From the NCBI GenBank assembly GCA_003225005.1, contig QIAN01000002.1, positions 1-64,000 on the forward strand: a stretch of DNA of 64,000 bases, written 5' to 3'. Within the stretch, counting starts at the first letter, position 1; each line of letters opens with the position of its first letter. The notes under the pieces were generated by a model, which saw only the letters and a program-made list of their open reading frames with translations, was not told where the DNA came from and searched no databases. Source of the stretch: Acidobacteriota bacterium. GTDB taxonomy: Bacteria > Acidobacteriota > Terriglobia > Terriglobales > Acidobacteriaceae. This document shows, piece after piece, positions 56,681-64,000 of the stretch. Made by a program: the position numbers and the translations under genes.

Positions 56681-57922
56681 ATGACGAAGATCAGAAATCT
56701 ATGTGTATTTGTCTTTCTGGCGGGTGCCGCTTTTGCGCAGAGCACTGCCACCAGCTTGCAGTCATTGATCGCGGAGGCGCGTCAGAACAACGCCGCGATT
56801 AAGGCTGCCGAAAGCGCGATTCAGACATCCCGCTACATGCCCAAGCAGGCATCTGCGCTGCCCGACACCGAAGTGATGGTGCAGCATTTCACGGTTGGAA
56901 GTCCGCGGCCTTTCGCCGGATACAGCAACAGTGATTTCGCGTACATCGGGTTCGGAGCGTCACAGGAGCTTCCTTATCCCGGCAAGCGCGCATTGCGGGC
57001 GAACGTGGCCCAGCACGAAATTGCAATTTCAGGTGCGGAGAGGAATTCTGTCGTCTGGAATGTGCTCAACCGGCTTAAGCTCGCGTACTTCCAGCTCGCG
57101 GCTTCGCAAAGCATTATTTCTGTGCTCGGAAAGAATCAGCAAGTCGCAGATCAGATCGAGCAAGGCGCCGAGGCCCGCTACCGTGTGGGAGAAGGGATGC
57201 AGCAGGACGTACTTCGGGCCCAACTCGAACGCACCAAGCTGCTGAACGGACTCTCGATGCAGCGACGCGAAAGCGCCCAGGCGCAGGTTGTCCTCAAAGC
57301 TTTGCTCAATCGTCCTGCAGAGTCACCTGATCTTATCCCCGAGGCATTGTCTGCGCGCCATATTCCAGGTTCCGACGTACTGATCGCCAAGCTGCGAGAC
57401 AACAACCCTGAGTTACAGGTGAGTGCGGAACAAGTCTCGCAACGGCGCGCAGCCGTTGAACTCGCAAAGCGGGAGAAGAAGCCCGATTTCGGCGTCCAGT
57501 ACATGTGGCAGCACACGGCAGACAACTTCCGCGATTACTACATGGGGACATTCTCGATCAAGCTTCCCAACCGTTCTCGGGTGCGCGCGGCGGAGGGTGA
57601 ATCGCAAGCGAAGCTCGCGCAAGCAGAGGCGGAAAAAGAATCGCGGCTGAAGCAAATGGAGAGTGACTTGGGGGAACAATTCGCGATTGTCCGGACCTCC
57701 GAACAACAACTGAAAGTCTATGAAGAAGGATTAATCCCTCAAAGTGAAGCCGCGTTCAACGCCGGGCTGGCGGGGTACCGCGCCGGAAAACAGGAGTACC
57801 AGGGGCTCTTGGCTTCATTCGCCGATACGCTCCAGCTTTCCATCGATCGTGAACGCACGCTAGCTGAACACGAGGCAGCGATTGCTCGGATCGAAGGCTT
57901 GATCGGGGAGGAACTGCAATGA
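56681..57922 (+). CDS. cusC: TolC-family outer-membrane channel of the metal efflux system
   Basis: 413 residues from the ATG at 56681, with GAGGAG just upstream. Signal peptide NLCVFVFLAGAAFAQ. Two outer-membrane-efflux repeats of long coiled-coil helices (LQSLIAEARQNNAAIKAAES, GAEARYRVGEGMQQDVLRAQ; then GESQAKLAQAEAEKESRLKQ and FNAGLAGYRAGKQEYQGLLA). It forms the trimeric exit duct for the RND pump. Its stop overlaps the adaptor start by ATGA. Confidence 0.88.
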   Translation: MTKIRNLCVFVFLAGAAFAQSTATSLQSLIAEARQNNAAIKAAESAIQTSRYMPKQASALPDTEVMVQHFTVGSPRPFAGYSNSDFAYIGFGASQELPYPGKRALRANVAQHEIAISGAERNSVVWNVLNRLKLAYFQLAASQSIISVLGKNQQVADQIEQGAEARYRVGEGMQQDVLRAQLERTKLLNGLSMQRRESAQAQVVLKALLNRPAESPDLIPEALSARHIPGSDVLIAKLRDNNPELQVSAEQVSQRRAAVELAKREKKPDFGVQYMWQHTADNFRDYYMGTFSIKLPNRSRVRAAEGESQAKLAQAEAEKESRLKQMESDLGEQFAIVRTSEQQLKVYEEGLIPQSEAAFNAGLAGYRAGKQEYQGLLASFADTLQLSIDRERTLAEHEAAIARIEGLIGEELQ

Positions 57923-59460
57923 ACTACCGTAAACTTTTCATCGTCGCTGTAGCGCTCAACGTCGCGCTTGCGCTGGGTGCTTACTGGATTTGGAGATCAT
58001 CGAGGCCGACGCAAAGCTCGACGAGTGCAGTAGAACATCCGCCCATGGAGGGCTTCACCGTCAACACGCCTCCGGAAGGTTCCGCCCCTCCGCTCACGCC
58101 TGTCGAATTATCGCCGGAACGCATGCAAAGCATTGGCGTGCGCACAGGACGGATCGAGTACAAGACCATCAATTCGGATATTCGTGCGACCGGCACTGTG
58201 GACGTGGACGAAAGACGTGTGGCTTACGTGCAGACGCGCTATCCAGGTTGGGTCAAGGACGTTCTCGTGAACGCGACCTATCAATTCGTGAAAAAGGGAC
58301 AGCCTCTCTTTACGATCTACAGTCCGGAACTTGTCGCCAGCGAGCAGGAATACCTGCTTGCCAGGACCAACGCGCAACGCGTGGGCCAGAGTTCGGTACA
58401 AGACGTCTCTTCCGGCGCAGATACGCTGCTGCGCGCGGCAAGGGATCGGTTGTTGCAATGGAATATCTCCGATTCAGACATTTCCAAACTAGAGGCCAGC
58501 GGAAAAACGTTGACAGACTTCACATTCGCCTCGCCGGTTTCTGGCTATGTCATTGAACGCATGGTGTTGCCGAACGGCTATGTGCAACCGGAGACGCGCT
58601 TATACACGATTGCGGATCTGTCGAGCGTCTGGGTCAACGGGCAAGTCTTTCAGGAGGACGCAGGCAAGCTGAAGCCTGGCGTTCCGGCTGAAGTCACAGT
58701 TGACGCGTACCCCAGTCGCACATTTCACGCGCGAGTCGAACAGGTACTACCACAAATTGATCCATCCACGCGCACTCTACGCGTCCGATTGGCAATGCCC
58801 AACCCGAGCCTGCTGCTAAAGCCTGGCATGTTTGTGAATGTCCGCTTGCGCGCTCCACTCGGACGCCAGTTATTTGTTCCGGCCTCGGCGGTGCTGCAGG
58901 GTGGAAGCCGGCAGGTGGTTTTTGTTGCGCGAGGGCATGGTTCTTTCGAGCCGCGCGAAGTCCAACTCGGCACTCGTACCGACGACGGTTTCGTGGTTCT
59001 CAAAGGCTTGCAGGCGGGCGACACGGTAGCAACCTCGGCCAACTTCTTGATCGATTCCGAAAGCCAGCTCCAGGCGGCTGCGGGAGCATACAGTCCGCCT
59101 CCTCCGGGAGCAGGCACCGAAATGAGCACCACAGCGCAGCAGGTCTCGGCTGAACTCACGACTGATCCATCGCCCCCGCACAAAGGTAAAAGCGCGGTTC
59201 AGGTGAAGCTCACCTCAGCGGACGGCAAGCCATTGGCGGGAGCCAAAGTCACCGTCCGATTTCGTATGCCGGGCATGCCGGAGATGGGCATGGCAGAGAT
59301 GAATGCGGTGGCCCAGCTGAACGATCAAGGAAATGGAACCTACACAGGATCGCTCGAACTCGGCTCCGGAGGCACATGGCAGGTCTCAATCAGTGCCGAG
59401 CAAGCCGGAAAACTCGTGTTGACCAAGCGCATGAACGTCACCGCAACGGGAGGGATGTAA
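57919..59460 (+). CDS. cusB: RND periplasmic adaptor with FixH/YtkA-like C-terminal domain
   Basis: 513 residues. One N-terminal membrane anchor (LFIVAVALNVALALGAYWIW), then the CusB-type adaptor: ELSPERMQSIGVRTGRIEYK, lipoyl/hairpin GTVDVDERRVAYVQTRYPGW, YSPELVASEQEYLLARTNAQ, and the beta-barrel LRVRLAMPNPSLLLKPGMFV. From about residue 418 an extra domain resembles FixH/YtkA proteins (KSAVQVKLTSADGKPLAGAK) and contains MPGMPEMGMAEM, five Met in twelve residues. That could hold Cu(I) or Ag(I) and hand it to the pump. Three bases separate it from cusA. Confidence 0.88.
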   Translation: MNYRKLFIVAVALNVALALGAYWIWRSSRPTQSSTSAVEHPPMEGFTVNTPPEGSAPPLTPVELSPERMQSIGVRTGRIEYKTINSDIRATGTVDVDERRVAYVQTRYPGWVKDVLVNATYQFVKKGQPLFTIYSPELVASEQEYLLARTNAQRVGQSSVQDVSSGADTLLRAARDRLLQWNISDSDISKLEASGKTLTDFTFASPVSGYVIERMVLPNGYVQPETRLYTIADLSSVWVNGQVFQEDAGKLKPGVPAEVTVDAYPSRTFHARVEQVLPQIDPSTRTLRVRLAMPNPSLLLKPGMFVNVRLRAPLGRQLFVPASAVLQGGSRQVVFVARGHGSFEPREVQLGTRTDDGFVVLKGLQAGDTVATSANFLIDSESQLQAAAGAYSPPPPGAGTEMSTTAQQVSAELTTDPSPPHKGKSAVQVKLTSADGKPLAGAKVTVRFRMPGMPEMGMAEMNAVAQLNDQGNGTYTGSLELGSGGTWQVSISAEQAGKLVLTKRMNVTATGGM

Positions 59461-59463
59461 GCC

Positions 59464-62400
59464 ATGATCTCTCGTCTGATTGAATGGTGTGCGCGAAACC
59501 GGTTTCTGGTGTTCGCGGGAGTTCTATTTCTGTTGCTCGGCGGCATCTGGTCGCTACAGCGGATACCGCTTGACGCGCTGCCGGATATCTCCGATGTGCA
59601 AGTAATTGTGCATACGCCTTGGCCTGGACGTCCGCCGAATGTCATCGAGGATCAGGTCACGTATCCGATTGTCACGACATTGCTCGCTGCACCGCATGTG
59701 AAAGCCGTGCGTGCCCAAACAATGTTCGGCGACTCCTATGTGTTTGTCGTGTTTCAGGACGGGACGGACCTGTACTGGGCGCGTTCGCGGGTCCTCGAAT
59801 ACATTCAGCAACTTGGCGGACGCTTGCCACAGGGGGCGCAGCCCATGATTGGGCCAGATGCCACCGGAGTGGGTTGGGTTTTCGAGTACGTGTTGGTTGA
59901 CCGCACTCATCAGCACAGCCTGGCCGATTTACGTTCGATACAAGACTGGCAGGTACGCTACCAACTGGAAACGGTACCCGGAGTGGCAGAAGTTGCAACA
60001 ATAGGCGGGTTCGTCAAGCAATATCAAGTGCAGCTTGACCCAAACAAGTTGTTGGCCTATGGCATTTCTCTTTCCACCGTCATTGATCGGGTTCGCGCCA
60101 GCACCAATGAAGTCGGTGGACGGGTGCTGGAGATGAATGGCGCGCGTTACATGGTCAGAGGCCTGGGATATTTGACTTCTCTCAAGGACTTGGAGGAAGT
60201 GTCCGTAAATACAAAAAATGGCACGCCGGTGCTCTTGCGCGACCTCGGCACGGTGACATTTGGACCAGATATTCGCGAAGGCGTGGCGGAATGGCAGGGC
60301 GAGGGAGAAGCCGTAGGCGGCATCATTGTGATGCGCACGGGCGAGAACGCCTTGAACGTGATCAACGGAGTTAAGGCAAGGGTTGCTGAGATCGCATCCA
60401 CCCTGCCCGCCGGAGTTGAGATCCATGCAGGCTACGACCGCTCTGGCCTGATTAGCGAATCCATCCGAACGCTGCAACGCGACTTGGTCGCCGAATGTGT
60501 GATCGTCAGTTTCGTCACGATCATTTTCCTGTTCCACTTCCGCTCGGCGCTCATTCCCATTCTCACGCTGCCGATTGCTTTGCTGGCCGCATTTATTCCG
60601 ATGTATTTCCTGCACATCAGCAGCAACATTATGTCGCTCGGTGGTTTTGCCCTTGCGATCGGTGTGCTAATCGATGCTTCGATTGTGATCGTCGAGAATG
60701 GGTATCGCCACCTCTCAGAAGCCGGTCAGGTCGACGAGAAACAGCGCCGCCGAATTCTGATTGATGCAGCAAAGCAGGTCGGCCCTGCGCTCTTCTTTTC
60801 ACTGCTGGTCATTGTGGTTTCCTTCCTGCCGGTTTTCCTGCTCGAAGCGCAAGAAGGAAGGATGTTCCGGCCACTCGCGTGGACGAAAACCTTGTCGGTT
60901 GCCTTTTCGTCACTGCTCGCCGTGACGGTCGTCCCGGCGTTGATGCTGTTCTTTATTCGCGGGCGATTGCGGCCCGAGTCCCGGAATCCAGTCTCTCGGA
61001 TAACGCAGGCGATCTATCTGCCGATCATTCGTTTCGCGCTGCGTTACCGCTGGCTAACCATCGTGGTCAACCTCGTTTTCCTTGCGGTCACCATTCCGTT
61101 GGCCTTGCGCCTGGGCAGCCAGTTCATGCCGCCGCTATACGAAGGATCGTCGCTGTACATGCCGACCTCGCTGCCAGGAATTGGGATTACTCAGGCCACG
61201 CAGCTTCTGCAAGAGCAGGACAGAATCATTCGGAGCTTTCCTGAAGTGGACAGCGTATTCGGCGTTGTCGGTCGCTCCGACAGCTCAACCGATAACGCAC
61301 CGCTCGATATGTATGACACCACAGTCATGCTGAAGCCGCGGGAACACTGGCGTCCAGGAATGACCTACGACAAACTCATCGCGGAAATGGACTCGAAGCT
61401 CCAATTCCCCGGCCTGTCAAACACCTGGACGACGCCGGTCGAAAACCGCCTGGACATGCAACTCACGGGGATCAAGACGCCCATTGGCATGAAGATCCAG
61501 GGGCGAACCGTCGAGGAGATTCAAGCGGCCGGTTCCCGTATCGAGCAGTTGCTCTCGCGCTTGCCGGAAGTCCGCGCCGTTTTCGCGGAACGAGTGTCAC
61601 AGGGTTTTTATCTAAATATTGACGTGAACCGTTTGGAAGCAGCCCGCTACGGTATGACGGTTGAAGACGTGCAGCGGGCAGTGGAGTCGGGGATCGGCGG
61701 CGAGAATATCGCGGAAAACGTGGAAGGCCGTGAAAGGTATCCGATCAACGTGCGCTACCAGCGAGACTTCCGCGATTCACCAGAAGACCTCGGGCGTGTC
61801 TTGGTTGCCACGCCGTCTGGTGTGCAAGTGCCACTCAATTCCGTGGCCCGCATTTCTTTTTCCCGTGGTCCGGCAATGATTCGCGACGAAGGTGGCCAGC
61901 TCACCGGGTATGTCTTTATCGATCTCAAAACCAATGATTATGGCAGCTTCGTGAACAAAGCGAAGCAGTTGCTGACTCGTGAAATGAGGCTGCCTGCTGG
62001 TTTTAGCTATCAGTGGTCCGGGGAATACGAATTTCAGCTGCGGGCCAAGGAGCGGTTGAAACTGATACTACCCGTTGTGTTCCTTGCGATTTTCATGCTG
62101 CTGTATTTGGTCTTTCGTTCCGTGGCGGAGGCGCTCGTCCTCATCTTTCCAACTTTTTATGCCACGAGCGGCGGCCTATTACTGCAATGGCTGCTTGGCT
62201 ACAACTTCAGCGTGGCAGTCTGGGTTGGCTACATCGCGCTGTTTGGAATTGCCGTTGAGACCGGCGTCGTTATGGTCGTGTATCTGCACGAGGCGCTGGA
62301 TCGCCGTATCCGCAGCGGTGTCGAGCTTACGGAGCAAAACATCGAGCAAGCGGCAATTGAAGGCGCCGTGCAACGCCTCCGACCGAAACTGATGACGGTA

Positions 62401-62634
62401 ACAGCGGTCCTCGCCAGCCTGGTGCCGATCCTCTTGGAAACTGGCATCGGTTCAGACGTGATGAAGCCAATCGCCGCACCCGTCGTAGGCGGCATGATTA
62501 CTTCGACCATTCACGTACTGATCCTCGTGCCCGTCTTTTTCGTGATGATGAAACAGCGCGCCCTGCGCAACGGGACCTTACAAGCAAGTACTGACTCGAG
62601 CGAGACCGGCGCTGTCGACCTCGCCCGTCAATGA
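59464..62634 (+). CDS. cusA: Heavy-metal RND efflux pump, CusA/CzcA family
   Basis: 1056 residues, full length. Family motifs are WPGRPPNVIEDQVTYPI and TMFGDSYVFVVFQDGTDLYW near the N-terminus, the proton-relay helix AIGVLIDASIVIVENG, and the second-half repeat ETGVVMVVYLHEAL. The porter domain keeps APLDM and NRLDMQLTGIKTPIGMKI, where copper-type pumps carry functional methionines, so Cu/Ag is favoured over Co/Zn/Cd, though this needs structural alignment. It takes metal from the periplasm or adaptor and drives it out through the TolC-like channel with proton motive force. Confidence 0.92.
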   Translation: MISRLIEWCARNRFLVFAGVLFLLLGGIWSLQRIPLDALPDISDVQVIVHTPWPGRPPNVIEDQVTYPIVTTLLAAPHVKAVRAQTMFGDSYVFVVFQDGTDLYWARSRVLEYIQQLGGRLPQGAQPMIGPDATGVGWVFEYVLVDRTHQHSLADLRSIQDWQVRYQLETVPGVAEVATIGGFVKQYQVQLDPNKLLAYGISLSTVIDRVRASTNEVGGRVLEMNGARYMVRGLGYLTSLKDLEEVSVNTKNGTPVLLRDLGTVTFGPDIREGVAEWQGEGEAVGGIIVMRTGENALNVINGVKARVAEIASTLPAGVEIHAGYDRSGLISESIRTLQRDLVAECVIVSFVTIIFLFHFRSALIPILTLPIALLAAFIPMYFLHISSNIMSLGGFALAIGVLIDASIVIVENGYRHLSEAGQVDEKQRRRILIDAAKQVGPALFFSLLVIVVSFLPVFLLEAQEGRMFRPLAWTKTLSVAFSSLLAVTVVPALMLFFIRGRLRPESRNPVSRITQAIYLPIIRFALRYRWLTIVVNLVFLAVTIPLALRLGSQFMPPLYEGSSLYMPTSLPGIGITQATQLLQEQDRIIRSFPEVDSVFGVVGRSDSSTDNAPLDMYDTTVMLKPREHWRPGMTYDKLIAEMDSKLQFPGLSNTWTTPVENRLDMQLTGIKTPIGMKIQGRTVEEIQAAGSRIEQLLSRLPEVRAVFAERVSQGFYLNIDVNRLEAARYGMTVEDVQRAVESGIGGENIAENVEGRERYPINVRYQRDFRDSPEDLGRVLVATPSGVQVPLNSVARISFSRGPAMIRDEGGQLTGYVFIDLKTNDYGSFVNKAKQLLTREMRLPAGFSYQWSGEYEFQLRAKERLKLILPVVFLAIFMLLYLVFRSVAEALVLIFPTFYATSGGLLLQWLLGYNFSVAVWVGYIALFGIAVETGVVMVVYLHEALDRRIRSGVELTEQNIEQAAIEGAVQRLRPKLMTVTAVLASLVPILLETGIGSDVMKPIAAPVVGGMITSTIHVLILVPVFFVMMKQRALRNGTLQASTDSSETGAVDLARQ

Positions 62635-62658
62635 GACCGAACAAACGGGATTGCGGCT

Positions 62659-62779
62659 AAAAAATCACCTGTGGTCTACACCTGTGGCATTTCCGTTTTT
62701 CACGTACTTAGAGGTACTAAGGCAGTCCTCGGCGGCTTGTAAAGCGTTGTAAATACTGAAAAGGGGCGTTCTGAAAACA
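62659..62779. repeat. Direct repeat R3, right edge of the metal island
   Basis: Begins with CACCTGTG units 13 bp apart, then a stretch identical to R1 over 39 bp (62714-62752) and a similar tail. It starts 25 bp after the pump stop and ends where the truncated cupin gene begins. Confidence 0.75.
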
Positions 62780-62782
62780 TAC

Positions 62783-63013
62783 GGCTCCGGCTTTGGATGG
62801 ATCCCCGAGCAACACCGCGAATTGCGCGCCCGGCAGTAACTTCGGCGAGGCCGGCCCCCACCTCATGTCCTCCGGCCGGACCACTTCATGGGAACGGTGC
62901 GTGTCGACGGTTGTGGAACTAGCCTTCTTCTCATCTCGGCCTTCTTGAGCAAGGCAGAGGGTGACCAGTGCCATGAAGGCAACCATTAAGCCGAACGGCT
63001 GACACTTTTTCAT
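62783..63013 (-). pseudogene. Cupin-type gene truncated at the island border
   Basis: About 77 codons: signal peptide MKKCQPFGLMVAFMALVTLC ending LAQ, then HEVVRPEDMRWGPASPKLLP and GAQFAVLLGDPSKAG, the standard beginning of secreted cupin proteins, which go on for another 70 to 80 residues with the metal-binding His motif (HxH). That core is missing: the frame runs from GDPSKAG straight into repeat R3. This marks a break caused by insertion or deletion. Confidence 0.72.
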
Positions 63014-63362
63014 ATTCGGCTCGCCTTGATCTGCAGGTTCGGACTTCCGCGCTGTTCTCGATTAGACCGCAAGCCAGCCTACAGATCAAAATAACGTTAT
63101 GGTCTGAACGAGCCAGCCCTCGCGGAAGTAATCGCGAAACCGAGCTTCCTGTATCCTGCGGATTATCCACCAGGCCGGCTCCTCACCAGATCCCCAAATC
63201 GGCTTCTGGCAGGCACAAACACTTCACGCCGAGACGGATTGCAACGTCGTCAGGACCGCTTCGTCTTCTGACCTACAACAGCGGTCATCCTTCAATCTCC
63301 TGACGGGCGCTCTGGGCTCTTCTATCATCATCTTAATGTCAATACCGGCACTCCTGCCCTCG
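63014..63362. other. 350-bp gap without a supported gene
   Basis: Frames here are short and lack motifs or start signals. No tRNA, terminator or repeat stands out. It separates the truncated cupin from the glucoamylase-family gene. Confidence 0.5.
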
Positions 63363-64000
63363 CTATTTTGCTGTGAGCGCGTCAAGCTTACGAAGCATTT
63401 CGGTGATCTCGGGATTTGACATGAAGTTCTTCCAGACCAGGCCAGTCCTGTAGTTCTCAACCATGACGGCGATCGGCGCTTGATTCAGTCCCATGTAGAT
63501 GGGTGAAATCCAGTTGTGCCCAGCATCGAAGGCATCGCGAGGACCGTAGACATCCCACAATTGAGCCCCCAAATCGCGATAGTAGTGCTTGAAGGCCGTC
63601 ATGGAAGGCTCGGGTGTGTACGGAAAAGAAGCGAGCGCCCCGGTGAGGGTGAGTGTCCCGCGATCGTCGGCGTCATCCGGAGCGTGCGGGACGTAGCCCT
63701 GCGGACCGTCGCTCGCGGTTAAACCCCACGCATTGGGCCCGTAGCCTGGGAAGTGTTTCGGATTGGCAATCGAGTACGCGCGATTGATGAGCGCGAGGTT
63801 GCGGTTGTTCTCGAAATAGGAGGACGTATAGCGGTCGTGCAAGCGGTGCGGGTCGAAGCCCAAATAAGAGTAGTGCGTGAAAAACAGTGGACCACCCGTG
63901 CCCACGCCCACGTCGAGTTTGATGCCGTAATAAGTGTGCCCGTTGAAGTAATGATCTCCATCCGTACTGCCGGACCAACCTCCACGATACCCAATCGCCG
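63363..64000 (-). CDS. Glucoamylase-family protein (C-terminal part, cut by window edge)
   Basis: The last 212 residues of a larger protein; the frame stays open to the window end. Pieces such as [69 protein letters not shown] and [20 protein letters not shown] match the C-terminal half of the PF10091-type glucoamylase domain, found in secreted or cyclic-glucan-related proteins. Substrate is likely an alpha- or beta-glucan. The N-terminal part lies beyond 64000. Confidence 0.88.
   Translation of the reverse strand, partial: AIGYRGGWSGSTDGDHYFNGHTYYGIKLDVGVGTGGPLFFTHYSYLGFDPHRLHDRYTSSYFENNRNLALINRAYSIANPKHFPGYGPNAWGLTASDGPQGYVPHAPDDADDRGTLTLTGALASFPYTPEPSMTAFKHYYRDLGAQLWDVYGPRDAFDAGHNWISPIYMGLNQAPIAVMVENYRTGLVWKNFMSNPEITEMLRKLDALTAK

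Larger units (their letters stand above)
53476..62779 (+). mobile_element. Copper/silver resistance island flanked by direct repeats
   Basis: About 9.3 kb carrying a P-type ATPase, two small Cys/Met-rich secreted proteins and a CusCBA-like efflux system. All genes run on the plus strand. Related direct repeats lie at both edges (53476-53598 and 62659-62779), with a 39-bp perfect match at 53531-53569 and 62714-62752. The right repeat abuts a cupin gene cut off after about 75 codons. No integrase or transposase remains inside, so the mode of arrival is unclear. Confidence 0.6.

Noticed and set aside
63014-63362. Short minus-strand frames between the cupin relic and the glucoamylase gene
   Set aside because: They overlap the ends of better-supported genes and show no coding features.

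Overview
The window reads as a chromosomal segment of a soil-type Acidobacteriota (Terriglobia-like). This is an inference from gene content, not a phylogenetic test: a FecR protein with a Trp/Tyr/Gly-rich tail, a PPi-type phosphofructokinase, CstA with a YbdD-type partner, a permease-prefix protein next to a PadR regulator, an ECF42-type sigma factor with a DGPF protein, and a glucoamylase-family protein. Genes are dense, often overlap by 4 bp (ATGA), and lie on both strands.

Layout. 0.4-15.7 kb is mostly housekeeping: DNA polymerase IV, glycogen synthase, RsmA, a MEMO-family protein, an acetyltransferase, FecR, phosphofructokinase, CstA plus its small partner, RuvC, a GT87 membrane glycosyltransferase, an esterase, and a VKOR/thioredoxin-like disulfide pair. 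15.8-26.4 kb is one compact minus-strand operon of eight genes: a fatty-acyl-CoA-reductase fusion, a reductase-like SDR, a pyruvyl-transferase-family protein, two AMP-forming acyl ligases, an acyl carrier protein, an enoyl-CoA hydratase and a lipid kinase. It has no ketosynthase and looks like a dedicated pathway that activates, carries and reduces fatty acyl chains to make an unusual lipid. It is the best candidate here for an undescribed system.

26.4-38.3 kb is a sugar-use region. It holds a GH3 glycosidase with a PA14 insert, a PIG-L deacetylase, and a UxaA-SDR-SDR-FucP-mutarotase cluster whose content matches the L-fucose locus of Campylobacter jejuni, followed by a gluconokinase. Debris lies between them: a frameshifted sodium:solute symporter, a transposase piece joined to a glycosidase piece, and another truncated glycosidase-like gene. 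A decayed IS5-family element follows at 38.4-39.3 kb. Then come a hydrolase, a large PEP-synthase-like protein with receiver domains, and glutamate dehydrogenase.

45-50 kb is a rearranged stretch around an intact tRNA-Gly(CCC). It carries tRNA 3' fragments, a PadR regulator whose start comes from an acyltransferase gene, and a truncated SnoaL-like gene. 50-53.3 kb carries the DGPF/ECF42 pair, a small CxxC membrane protein overlapping a DUF899 gene, and a globin. 53.5-62.8 kb is a copper/silver-type resistance island: a CPH-type P-ATPase, two small Cys/Met-rich secreted proteins and a CusCBA-like efflux system. It is flanked by direct repeats that share a 39-bp perfect match, and the right-hand copy abuts a truncated cupin gene. 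The window ends inside a glucoamylase-family gene.
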